DNA from: Patiria pectinifera
Taxonomy: Eukaryota; Echinodermata; Asteroidea; Valvatida; Asterinidae
DNA length: 64,000 nucleotides
NCBI GenBank assembly: GCA_029964075.1
Contig: CM057138.1
Coordinates: 7,496,932-7,560,931, forward strand
Direction: 5' to 3'
In this document: in pieces, positions 43,787 to 53,185 of the stretch
How the letters are laid out: every line of letters begins with the position of its first letter
Numbering within the stretch: position 1 is the first letter of the stretch
Notes under the pieces: model-generated
Databases searched by the model: none
What the model saw: the letters and a program-made list of their open reading frames with translations, nothing else
What the model was told of the DNA's origin: nothing
Translations under genes and position numbers: made by a program

Positions 43787-44431
43787 AGTTGAAGGCCCTC
43801 AACATGGCCTGTCTATAATAACAGATTAAACCATTTCTATAAATGGTGTAAACGGCACTCTCACGATCCCACCAATACTTCTGTAACAAATATTGGGGAT
43901 TTTCTTGTTAACCTCTTCGAGTCTAAGATAACAATAGCCACAATAAAAAATGATGGGTCAGCTATTGTGGCGATCCACAAAGGCTTTCCAGACGGTTCAT
44001 CAGTATCCAACAATACAGCCATTGGCCATCTGTTACGAGGGATGTTTATAACAAGACCTCCCACACGTAAACTTTTACCTTCCTGGGGCCTTACTCACGT
44101 TCTTGCTAGTCTTTCAAAGGCCCCATATGAACCCTTAAGTCAGGCTTCACTATTACAGCTGTCAATAAAAGTGGTATTTTTGCTAGCTGTAGCAACTGCC
44201 AGACGTCACAGTGAACTACATGCTCTCACAGTAGGATACACTGGTCTACTCGAGAAGGCTTCTCTATTTGTGACCATCAGGAACCACAGAACCACAAGCA
44301 GTAGCTGTAATAAAATTACTGTACATATTAAGTAATCTCATAAATATTAATAAATGTTTCGATGAAGGAATATTAAATAATCATCAGTGCCATCAAAATG
44401 TTTCATCTCCACAGTACATGTGTACACAGTT
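43786..44431 (+). pseudogene. DIRS recombinase fragment, inverted extra copy
   Basis: This is a reverse-complement duplicate of 45,230-45,872 with few differences. It encodes the recombinase N-terminal and middle part on the + strand: NHFYKWCKRHS-like start, then ATIKNDGSAIVAIHKGFPDG, MFITRPPTRKLLPSWG and the catalytic Arg region AVATARRHSELHALTV, ending at a TAA (about 44,333). In this copy the second Arg of the RRRSEL triplet reads His. Both copies stop at the same place after VTIRNHRTTSSSCNKITVHI, so the truncation came before the duplication. Confidence 0.85.
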
Positions 44432-45229
44432 AGGGCTTTCGTATGGCTGATCATTGGCCAAATTAGGAGTTTTAGATTTAAGGTCCATTGAGGTCATCTC
44501 ATTTCACTAGTCATATACTAGTGGTGGACAATCTTTTATCGTGTTCTCGACAGTGTGTACATATTATCATTGTCCAACTTCATTCCGAGGAACTGGTTAA
44601 GTTTTTTTTAAGTAAACATTTCCTGTCCACTGTCTCACTCAGTCTTGAGCTACCAAGATAATTGTTTTTGTCTTTTAGGATATTCTCCACCTCTGTAACC
44701 TTCGAGCTATGTTTCTTTCTTTTCGAAATGCCTCATTTCATACTTTGACTGCTCAATCATTATACAAACATGCATCGTTCAGATTGGATTTCCTTGAGGT
44801 CAACTCAGTCTCTTCTTCAATGAAGTTAGAATCCAGAAATCTGAGATTGGATGTCTCTTACAGCTAGTTCTTTACTTCCCCTATTACACAATTTTTAATC
44901 CCGGATGATTGTGACCGGCCAGACTTAAATTCCTGTAATTATGCTGCCAGGTCCCGTCTGTAAAATGTTTCTTTGTCGATGTCTTATATTTTTAACATAA
45001 ACGAGCGATGCGAAAGTTGTTGAAGCATTGCGAACGCCCTCTTGTGTTTTCCATTGAATATAGCTGCTGAGTTGCGTAATTACCTTTTATTCCGTGCAGT
45101 GTTTCAAAAGCATAAGGCTTCGGACGCACATTCCTTGAATTTTTCATTAGTTTTCTTGGAGAGTAAGCAAGCATGGGTAGGTCACTTGACTGCTCGTCAC
45201 TTGACTGCTTCGTCAATATAGAATAACTA
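44432..45229. other. Unique spacer of the inverted duplication
   Basis: About 800 bp with no recognisable gene. A GTCACTTGACTGCT motif is tandemly repeated near 45,180-45,208. Confidence 0.5.
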
Positions 45230-45960
45230 TGGATGTGTACACATGTACTGTGGAGATGAAACATTTTGATGGCACTGATGATTATTTAATATTCCTTCAT
45301 CGAAACATTTATTAATATTTATGAGATTACTTAATATGTACAGTAATTTTATTACAGCTACTGCTTGTGGTTCTGTGGTTCCTGATGGTCACAAATAGAG
45401 AAGCCTTCTCGAGTAGACCAGTGTATCCTACTGTGAGAGCATGTAGTTCACTGCGACGTCTGGCAGTTGCTACAGCTAGCAAAAATACCACTTTTATTGA
45501 CAGCTGTAATAGTGAAGCCTGACTTAAGGGTTCATATGGGGCCTTTGAAAGACGAGCAAGAACGTGAGTAAGGCCCCAGGAAGGTAAAAGTCTACGTGTG
45601 GGAGGTCTTGTTATAAACATCCCTCGTAACAGATGGCCAATGGCTGTATTGTTGGATACTGATGAACCGTCTGGAAAGCCTTTGTGGATCGCCACAATAG
45701 CTGACCCATCATTTTTTATTGTGGCTATTGTTATCTTAGACTCGAAGAGGTTAACAAGAAAATCCCCAATATTTGTTACAGAAGTATTGGTGGGATCGAA
45801 AGAGTGCCGTTTACACCATTTATAGAAATGGTTTAATCTGTTATTATAGACAGGCCTTGTTGAGGGCCTTCAACTCTGTGCTGCAATGTCAGCAGCCTTT
45901 CCTGAAAGGCCCGCTGCTGTAAGGGATCTCTTGACAATGTCCAGCAAGTCAGGTGGAGAT
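45230..45960 (-). pseudogene. DIRS recombinase 2, truncated
   Basis: Read on the - strand after the pol ORF: LDIVKRSLTAAGLSGKAADI, then PVYNNRLNHFYKWCKRHS, DGSAIVAIHKGFPDGSSVSN, RPPTRRLLPSWGLTHVLARL and AVATARRRSELHALTV, then LFVTIRNHRT and a stop. The first catalytic Arg is present. The His-x-x-Arg box and catalytic Tyr are gone; the sequence after the break is unrelated. An in-frame stop also follows AAQS. Its overlap with the pol ORF end (45,949) matches the usual DIRS arrangement of adjacent or overlapping genes. Confidence 0.85.
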
Positions 45961-47890
45961 CTGTCGGGGCTGGATGAATGAATCCCGACACCGGCTAAAA
46001 AGCAGATCTGGTCTGTGAGGTAATACTACCGGCTGATGTATCAGAAGGTTCACAAGTCTTGTGAACCATGGCTGACGTGGCCAAAAAGGGGCTATGAGAA
46101 GAAGTTTGTAGTTCTCCTGCTCCACCTTGGCTAGAACTCGGGAGACCAGAGATATGGGAGGAAAGGCATAAGCCAGCATGCCGTCCCATCGGATTGACAG
46201 TGCATCTATGTGCCATGCTCGAGGACTGGGTGTTCGAGAGCAGAACACTGGTAGTTGGTTGTTCTTCGACGACGCAAAGAGATCTATGTGTGGTCGGTCT
46301 ATCAATCTGAATAGAGTCTGTACCACTTCTGGTCGCAGAGTCCATTCTGTCGGGATGATGGTCCCCCGAGACAGAGCGTCTGCGACGACATTCTCCTTGC
46401 CAGGTACATGTGTTGCTGTGAGAGTGACTTTGTTTATGTACGATACTACTGTGGTGTTGTCGCATTTGATTAGGATTGACTGTCCTATAATTGCTTGACG
46501 GAAATGCTGGAGGGCATTGAACAGTGCTTGCATCTCGAGGATGTTGAAATGAGATGATTGGTGTTCCGGACCCCACGTGCCTGATACTTGTTGTGGTGAT
46601 AACGTGGCTCCCCAACCTAGTAGGGAAGCATCCAATAGTATCACTAGTGAGGGCTGTTTCCTCTGGAAATTGAGGCCCTGTTGTAGGTTGGTCAGATCTG
46701 ACCACCACTGCAGGTGTGGAGACAGAATTGTGGTTATACTCACCACATGGTGCAGTGGATGAATACTTGGACGGAAAAACATTAGTAAATGAAGCTGGAT
46801 AGGTCGCATCCTGAGCCAGCAAAATGGCACTAGGTCCACCTTACTGGCCATGAGTCCCAGGAGCTTGAGCCACGCTCTTGCTAGAGCAGATGTATTTTCT
46901 AAAAACAGCAGTACGCACTGCTGGAGGTTCAGAATGCGGTCCATTGTTGGGCGTGCCACCCCCTGTTTGAGATCCAGGACTGCACCCAAGAATGATGGTG
47001 ACTGGGTTGGGATTGGATGCAACTTTTTCTCGTTGATTATAAACCCGAGGTCTGTAGCCAGACTCAGGGTTAACTGTACAGCTGTTTGCGTGTCCGTCCT
47101 CGACTGGTCTACTATAAGCCAGTCGTCCAGGTACATGAACACGGTGATCCCCTGCCTGCGAAGTGCTGCTTCTATTGTCTTCACTACTCTTGTAAATACT
47201 AGTGTGGATGTGGACAACCCGAAGGGAAGAACTGTGAACTCGTACGTTGTTCCCATGTAGTGAAACCGGAGGTACTTGTAATGATCTGGATGTACCGGAA
47301 TGTGAAAGTACGCGTCCTGTAGATCCAGTGATGTTGCCCATGAGTGAACTTGAATGGAGTCTAGCACTACCCGCAATGTTTCCATACGAAATCGTTTGGG
47401 GCGAATAAATTTGTTGAGAGGTTTCGAATTTAGTATCGGTCGCCAAACGCCGGTCTCTTTCTTGGGAGTTAGGAAAAAGGTTGATGTAAACCCCTGTACC
47501 CCCTGTGCTGGAGACACAATCCGGACTGCTTCTTTTGTCCGAAGTGAGTTTATCTCCTGTTCCAATGCCTCTCGTTTTGATGGATCGAGAGGGATCCGTG
47601 TTTGGCAAACCAAATTGTCCAATGGGGGGGGGGGGGGGGACTTGTAAATTGGATGAGATAACCCTGACTGATTGTTTTGAGTACCCAACTGTCATTTGTA
47701 GTTTGGAACCAGGACCTTACAAATTTTTGTAAGCGTCCTCCTACCGGTCCTACAATTGGAGGCTGGTGGAGGTTTGGAATGTCATTTACGCCATCCCCCA
47801 GAGTATCGGGGAGGAGGAGGTTTGAACGTCTGACCACTGGTCTGAGGTCTACGGTTGGCTTGGGTCGGTCGTGCGCGAGCACTCTGTCTG
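45949..47890 (-). CDS. DIRS pol 2: reverse transcriptase and RNase H
   Basis: The main ORF 47,688-45,949 has 579 residues. RT motifs: LDLQDAYFHIPV with the first Asp (about residue 122-125), LPFGLSTS (about 154-161) and the active-site MYLDDW (about 185-190). RNase H motifs: LLDASLLGWG (D353), LEMQAL (E385), KCDNTTVVSYINK (D410) and ADALSRG (D437). INK is followed directly by VTLTATHVPG, so a stretch normally present between these two motifs seems to be missing. The pol start (VGPVGGRLQKFVRSWFQTTN, 47,882-47,640) is in another frame and meets this ORF at a run of 16 G on the + strand (47,624-47,639). The true protein would need a frame change there. RT copies element RNA into DNA; RNase H removes the template. 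Confidence 0.87.
47624..47639 (+). repeat. 16-base G run inside the pol gene
   Basis: On the coding strand this is a C run encoding Pro residues. The two pol frames join across it, so its length decides whether pol is open. Such runs are prone to slippage in vivo and to assembly error. Confidence 0.9.
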
Positions 47891-47943
47891 TTCGAACCGG
47901 ATTGAAATCGGCCTCGGGGTGAGTTCCGAAAGGCCTTAAAGGG

Positions 47944-50066
47944 TCAACGAGCCGGAATCTGGAAAGTGGGTTTTCCTTTCCGTGCTTTTGGGTTCTCCTG
48001 AGATGTTTTGGATGTAGGCTTACGCATATTGATTTTGTCGATGGCCTCTATGTGTTTAGCCTCTGCCTCCATTAGTTCTTGAAACTTGCCAGCAAACAAG
48101 TCGTTGCCTGCCAGCGAAAGGTCGTCCAAGTGCTTGCATGCTCCTTCAGTTGGTAGATATAATGCATCCAACACGTTATCTCGTCGGGATGACGTGGCAA
48201 GTGTTAAGATTCTTGCGAATTGTTTGAGGACAAAGCACAGAGTATTGTCGAGGCAGTGAATAGCTGCCATCACCATATCCCCAGGGATGGTGGAATCTTC
48301 TTCACAGTCACAGGCTAGATATTCTGTGAGAAGGAGCATGAAGGATGATGAGCGCAGTCCTAAACGAGACACCTCATCTAACTTCTTCAGAACATCTTCA
48401 AGTTTTCCTCGGGCCCGGTCCATGAATGTCCCTTTAACGGGAGTTGCTCCGCCATCAGCTGCTAGTTTGTCTTTAGCTGATTGTGGCATAGACGGGACAG
48501 ACAGGAAAGACTCAAAGTCCTCTTTTGGGAACCGAAAGAATTTGGAAGCCTGTTTATAGTAAGGTTTCCACTTCTTGGTCTCCATTACAGTCTTGATATG
48601 TTTTATGCACATTTGATCCAGAGGAATAGTCGAGAAACTTAGAGTATGTGTCTCTGAGCAAACTGGGCCCCTACGTTGCTTGAATGACTTACGTTCCGGG
48701 ACTTAAGAAGTCTCATCACATTTAGGGAGTTTGAGAACACGAATCATGTCTCTCTGCACCAGTCGTAATTCTGTCTCGAAGTTAGAAAGGTGCTGAATCT
48801 CCATATTATCTTCTTCAGAAGATTTGGTGTGGGAACGGTTGGAATTTCCCTGAATGGATGGGTCTGAACCCGCAACACCTTGTGCTTCATGCACTGTACT
48901 CTTGTTCCTCGATGACTCGGCATCAGATCCGGAGAAGGTTGATGATAGATTGATGCTGATGCATGGTGCAGCTGAAGCTGTATGACTTAATGCTTGTGGA
49001 GGGTCATCTTGCATACCATCACTGTGAATTAACTGATCTGGATGCAAACCCTGTGATGCTGGGGCGATATTGGGGCGACTTCGGGGGCGAGTTGGTCACG
49101 CACTGGCTCCTGTCCCCGCGTTCCTGTGAGGACCGATAATGATGCCGAAATGGAGTGAAATGCTTGCAGAAATTCGGCTTGAGGAATTGTGTCACGGCGT
49201 TGAAATTTTCGACGCCATGATGATTTGCTTTCGGACGAATCCTTGTCAGAATCCGACGAAGAATAGTGGTGTCTATATCGGCGTGATTTCTTTGACTTTT
49301 TCTTTGAGCGGGCTTGAGATGATTTGATCTCCAATGATTCGAACATGGAACGTATGATGAAGTCGATGATGTCCCGTAAGTGGGTGACACAATAACTCTG
49401 GTCTGTTCCAGTCCGATGTTCGCACCTGGAACGTCGAGCGGGACTTGGCCGGCCGAGCCCCCCACGGCGCACGCCATGCGCCCAGCGCCAGGGGGAACGG
49501 TGACTTTTTCCCTGCATGAACACCGGTCTGTTCCAGTCCAGTGCTCACACACGGAGCACCGAACGAAACCATGTCGACCAGGCCCATGTACCCCCCCAGC
49601 ACGCGCTGGCGATCGGTAACTTTGTTCCCGCAATAGATACGACCTGCTCCGGTCCACGGCTCACACCGGGTTCGGAAACAGGCCCAACGGGTAGTAGAAC
49701 GGCCGGGGCCGGCATGCTCACACACGGAGTTGCCGACCCACAACCAGAGAGCACGGAAACCGTATCAGATATGGCGGGTTCTAAGGGCTGCACATGAGAC
49801 CATTTCCCCCGTTTATTGTGCTTCACTCCTTCAGTCTGGGGACGAACAACGGCAGCGGCTTGGGATTTGCCCTTGGTCTTACCACCCTTGCCGCCCCGTG
49901 TTCCCTCTTTCTGTTCAGTTCCCACTGCATCAGTCGGGGTAGGCAAATCTTTAACGTGCTCTGCCCGACCTGCAGGGTCTCCAGTCTGGCGGGACGGCCA
50001 GACGTCACTGTCTGCCGAGCCACGCACAGAAGAAGAATTCGGGGCAACGCCCTTTCGAAGCGACAT
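47944..50066 (-). pseudogene. DIRS gag-like region 2
   Basis: The C-terminal ORF 48,612-47,944 (222 aa) has MCIKHIKTVMETKKWKPYYK, FPKEDFESFLSVPSMPQSAK, LLTEYLACDCEED, ILTLATSSRRDNVLDAL and NDLFAGKFQELMEAEAKHIE, parallel to element 1, and ends in a basic tail (KARKGKPTFQIPAR). Upstream, 49,047-48,703 carries NFETELRLVQRDMIRVLKLP, and the start is at 50,066 (MSLRKGVAPNSSSVRGS). These parts are in different frames, so the gag is broken in at least two places. The N-terminal half includes a ~122 bp tandem repeat. Confidence 0.75.
49395..49745 (+). repeat. Three ~122 bp tandem repeats in the gag region
   Basis: GGTCTGTTCCAGTCC at about 49,399 and 49,522, and CCTGCTCCGGTCCACG at about 49,643, each followed by a GCTCACAC[AC]-type segment. 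In protein terms they give WTGxxR/LEQTG modules with Cys. Element 1 has a different tandem repeat in the same part of its gag. Confidence 0.75.
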
Positions 50067-50204
50067 TTCTCTTCCTTATTTATTAACTTTCACTTCACGA
50101 AGAATTGTCTTTTATTATTACAAATCTTGACGAAATAGGAATACAGATAAAGACGAAGTACTCAAATATCGGAGGTACTGCAAAACATGTCTTATCTGTC
50201 TCGC

Positions 50205-50300
50205 CGCTAAGTGAGGATTGTGAACGTTTAACCAATAAAACAGTAAAAGGCACTGGATTTCATAGGAGTCCAAATTTCATGTGTCACTGAAAATGTGTTT
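50205..50300 (+). repeat. CCAATAAAA / AGGAGTCC repeat, copy 1
   Basis: TTAACCAATAAAA, a ~20 bp gap, then ATAGGAGTCC and ATTTCATGTG. The same order appears at 57,440-57,525 and 60,045-60,125. It sits at the 5' edge of DIRS element 2, and copy 2 lies near another DIRS fragment, so it may be a DIRS promoter or leader region. A CCAAT box is present. Confidence 0.6.
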
Positions 50301-50920
50301 AAGACCAGCCAGCCATGTCTTTATCATCCCTTCAAGACCAGCCATGTGACGGGCTCTCGACCAATGGGAATGGGTAAACTGTCTTAGGTATTTATGAATG
50401 TATTTTTAAATGCATGTTTAATGTTTATATTTTTATCTTTTGTTTGTTTGTTTTCTATCTTTTTTTGCAATTTTTAATGGTCGCCTCTGATGGTAACATA
50501 CACAATTTAGTTTTTAACTGCAAGACACAATTTCAACTAGAAAGCACTCAGAGAATGCAAACTTCTGCCATATTGTCAGAACACCCAAAAGAAATACTCG
50601 CATACATGGTGAAGAATCGTAAAAATTCATCCTGGATCCAGACCCAAATTACTTCCCAAATCCAATCAATTTGTACTTTGTACCAAGGACCACCCCTAAA
50701 ACAAAATTCATGAAAATCTGTCAATAACTTTTGGAGTTATCTTGATTAACAGACAAACCAACAAACAAACCAACGCCGATGAAAACATAACCTCCTTGGT
50801 TGAGGTAATAAACTATTGCTAAATTGAATTATGATTTAATCCAAGCACTATGCAGAAGTAAAATGAATAATCATTCACAAAATATTGTAAATGACACAAG
50901 ATAAAACTGCACTGTCCTAC
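50301..50920. other. ASS1 intron sequence
   Basis: No gene recognised. An ORF at 50,414-50,713 (+) starts in a hydrophobic run but has no family match. Confidence 0.4.
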
Positions 50921-50978
50921 CTTCATATACTTGCTCTGCAAATCGAAGTGAGAGACCCTGCTTGATCCTACGCACTGC
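50921..50978 (-). CDS. ASS1: Argininosuccinate synthase, internal exon
   Basis: After the acceptor ccaaacttacag the exon reads AVRRIKQGLSLRFAEQVYE plus the first base of a Gly codon, then gtaggaca. Vertebrate ASS1 has [20 protein letters not shown] at this point. The 58 nt length leaves phase 1, completed by the exon at 32,330. It is an island between a 18.6 kb and a 9.8 kb intron, both full of retroelements. Confidence 0.93.
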
Positions 50979-51630
50979 CTGTAAGTTTGGATAAACCAAT
51001 CAATCTAAATGTCAGGCATGAGAACACAAAATCACAAAAAGTCTTGAGGACTAATGCAAGCATGTAGCGTGAAGCCCTTACGGTGTGGGGTCCGGGGCCC
51101 GCTTCACTACCTGCCATTGTAGCCGTACCCAATTAGTGCTCTCTTTTGTTCAACGTTGTCCATACCCGTTCTTGCAATAGTATGGTGCTGTCCTCACGGC
51201 GCAGGTCACGTTAGTAATGCACTGTCAAGATTCTAGGATAGTGACCGTCGTTGAAAGCGTGCCCTTTAGTTCACTTCGCAGCATTGACAAACTTCCAAGA
51301 TTGTCATATACTTTCGACATTATTTAAAGCAATATTTTTGAAATGCCTTCCACAGAAAAAGAGAGAGGTTCTGCATTTGTAAGTCTGGTATAAATAGTAG
51401 ATTTCATACGACAGCGATTTTAAAGATTACTTACAGGGTCGTATTTTTGCTTAAAGAAGAGAGGGAGGGTTTTCTGTGTAGTTCATGTATGTGGTGTGTT
51501 CAGTCATTTCAGCAAAACAATTCACTAACTTACAAGCACCGTGTAGGCAGCAAGATTCACTCTGTCAAACGTCAGATTGTGGGAAAAAGGAGAGGGGGCT
51601 AGGGAAGATTTTGGCGCGCCTTGCACTAGT
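50979..51630. other. ASS1 intron sequence
   Basis: No gene or clear repeat recognised. Confidence 0.4.
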
Positions 51631-52540
51631 TCAGCATGTTCAGAGAAGATTGCTAATTTGAAGGAACAAATTGAAAGACTTGAAGCAGAAAGCAACTGAC
51701 TCAAGAAATTTGAGGAAAGTGTCGGTCAAGAATTTGGGGTGGATAGTTCCATTGAGGTGCAACAACTTAAAGGTGCGGCCCTTCATTACATCAAAAACAG
51801 TTAAAGAGTTGGGACCCAGATATACTCAAAATTGAGGGCACACCAGGTCGTGCAAAATGTTCTGTTAAGGTTCCTGTAGCTGAAATAGAAGTTCTACTTG
51901 TAGTAATAGTAGACTCAGAAAGAGGAGCCAGATCGTTGAAAAGTAGAGACGTTGGTTTCAGGTGGCACATTTGTGCTGTAAACTGTGGGCCTAGTTCCTC
52001 ATCAAGTTCAGAACAAACCTCTTCAGCTACAGGATCACCTTCTCCTAGTCAAGTCCCTAAAGTCTCTGATGATATTAGGCCATTCCATGTCAGACCAATG
52101 CACTATTTTACCTCATGTCTTCAGATTTTGATAAAAATTGCTGTGCTTGTACCGGTAGGTCCTGATGAGCAATGAATACACACAACTTTGCAAACTGGAC
52201 CTGTCACAAGGACGATTTTTCATCGGATGCTGAGTGGCATGTCTTTGCCACATCACATGGGAGAGGACCTGTGATGGATTGGGTGGAATTATTAAGCGTT
52301 TGGCCGCAAAAGCCAGTCTTCAGAGGCCCTATGAAGACCAAATCATGAATGCTCAGCAGCTGTATTTGTGGGCTAAGTTGAATACTCCAGGAAAACGGTT
52401 TGATTTTGTGGACACGAGTGAAATGCAACAGTGCAGAGAATTCCTTGAGAGTCGATTCTCATCAGCAGTGACTGTTCAGGGTATGCAACAGCTCTATGCT
52501 TTCTACCCGCACCCAGTACAGCAGACTCACATCTAGTACA
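51631..52540 (+). pseudogene. R2-associated transposon protein remnant
   Basis: A coiled-coil-like start (SEKIANLKEQIERLEAESN, about 51,636) is followed by stops, a Ser-rich linker (SSSSEQTSSATGSPSPSQVP, about 51,998) and an inserted R2-start sequence (52,080-52,185). The C-terminal part is DAEWHVFATSHGRGP, then after a frameshift CDGLGGIIKRLAAKASLQRP, IMNAQQLYLWAKL and FLESRFSSAVTVQGMQQLYA. From memory, the HxFATSHGxGxxDGxGGxxKR pattern is the tail of a widespread uncharacterised protein family tied to mobile elements in invertebrates. I cannot name the superfamily. The 3' end joins the same R2 tail found at 17,275-17,440. Confidence 0.6.
52077..52190 (+). repeat. Repeat R2, start fragment
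   Basis: GGCCATTCCATGTCAGACCA then CATGTCTTCAGATTTTGATA and TGAGCAATGAATACACACA match the first ~110 bp of R2 at 16,570-16,680. Confidence 0.8.
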
Positions 52541-52621
52541 CGTAAACAAAGTGTGACGTCATCAATACAGAGGCTCATTCCAAGTCTGTGAGCGTCATTA
52601 AATTTCAAGAAGCGCGGTGAA

Positions 52622-52960
52622 CAGGCGCGGTTCTAGAACCAATATTTTGGGGGGGCTAGCACGGTGGATCCAGAATTTTTTCAGGGAGGCGTGCTGAAAT
52701 GTTGACCGGTTATTTTTTTGCAGACACTTAGGCCTCATGCCATATTTTCAATGGGGAGCGCCAATAAAATCCTAAAAATCATTCACACTATATTAACTAA
52801 TGCACCCCTTGTCACGGCTATTTCTTCTTTAGGGGGAGACCGTTCACATGTACATCACAATCCTTCTTTTTGCTAATGCAATTTTGTTTTTTACGGAATA
52901 TATTTTGGGGGGCTAGACAAAATTTTGGGGGGGCTAAAGCCCCCCGTAGAACTGCGCCTG
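52622..52960. mobile_element. hAT-type MITE (339 bp) with 8 bp target duplication
   Basis: The ends CAGGCGCGGTTCTA and TAGAACTGCGCCTG are inverted copies with one mismatch. GCGGTGAA is present on both sides (52,614-52,621 and 52,961-52,968), the 8 bp duplication typical of hAT transposons. R2 copy 1 (about 17,365-17,380) lacks this insert, which confirms the borders. Subterminal G/C runs (GGGGGGGCTA / TAGCCCCCC-like) extend the inverted ends. Confidence 0.92.
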
Positions 52961-52968
52961 GCGGTGAA

Positions 52969-53185
52969 TACAGTCTTGAATGAGTAAGGTAACTTTGATT
53001 ACAATATTGAGTATTATCTTCAAGCAAACTGGAATCCTTGATCATGATCAGTCTATCCATAGCAACAACAGTGTGATATTTATATAATATTGCACGACTA
53101 TATTGTACACCACATATTGAATGTACATGTATTATGTGCAGTGCGTCGTGTGTTATTGGGCCAGTGGCATTGGGACACAGACAAT
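52969..53185 (+). repeat. Repeat R2 tail
   Basis: GAATGAGTAAGGTAACTTTG and TATTATCTTCAAGCAA continue R2 after the hAT insert, matching 17,378-17,430. Confidence 0.75.

Larger units (their letters stand above)
45840..50230 (-). mobile_element. DIRS-type retroelement 2
   Basis: Gag-like region (50,066-47,944), pol with RT and RNase H (47,890-45,949) and truncated recombinase (to 45,230) follow in order on the - strand. The 5' leader near 50,200 (TCGCCGCTAAGTGAGGAT) resembles that of element 1 near 39,130 (CTGCCGCTAAGAGAAAAGAGGAT), so both belong to one lineage. The 3' inverted repeat was lost together with the recombinase C-terminus. The element lies in the 18.6 kb ASS1 intron. Confidence 0.85.

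Noticed and set aside
46178..47732. Several + strand ORFs of 60-136 residues
   Set aside because: They are antisense shadows of the DIRS pol gene on the - strand.
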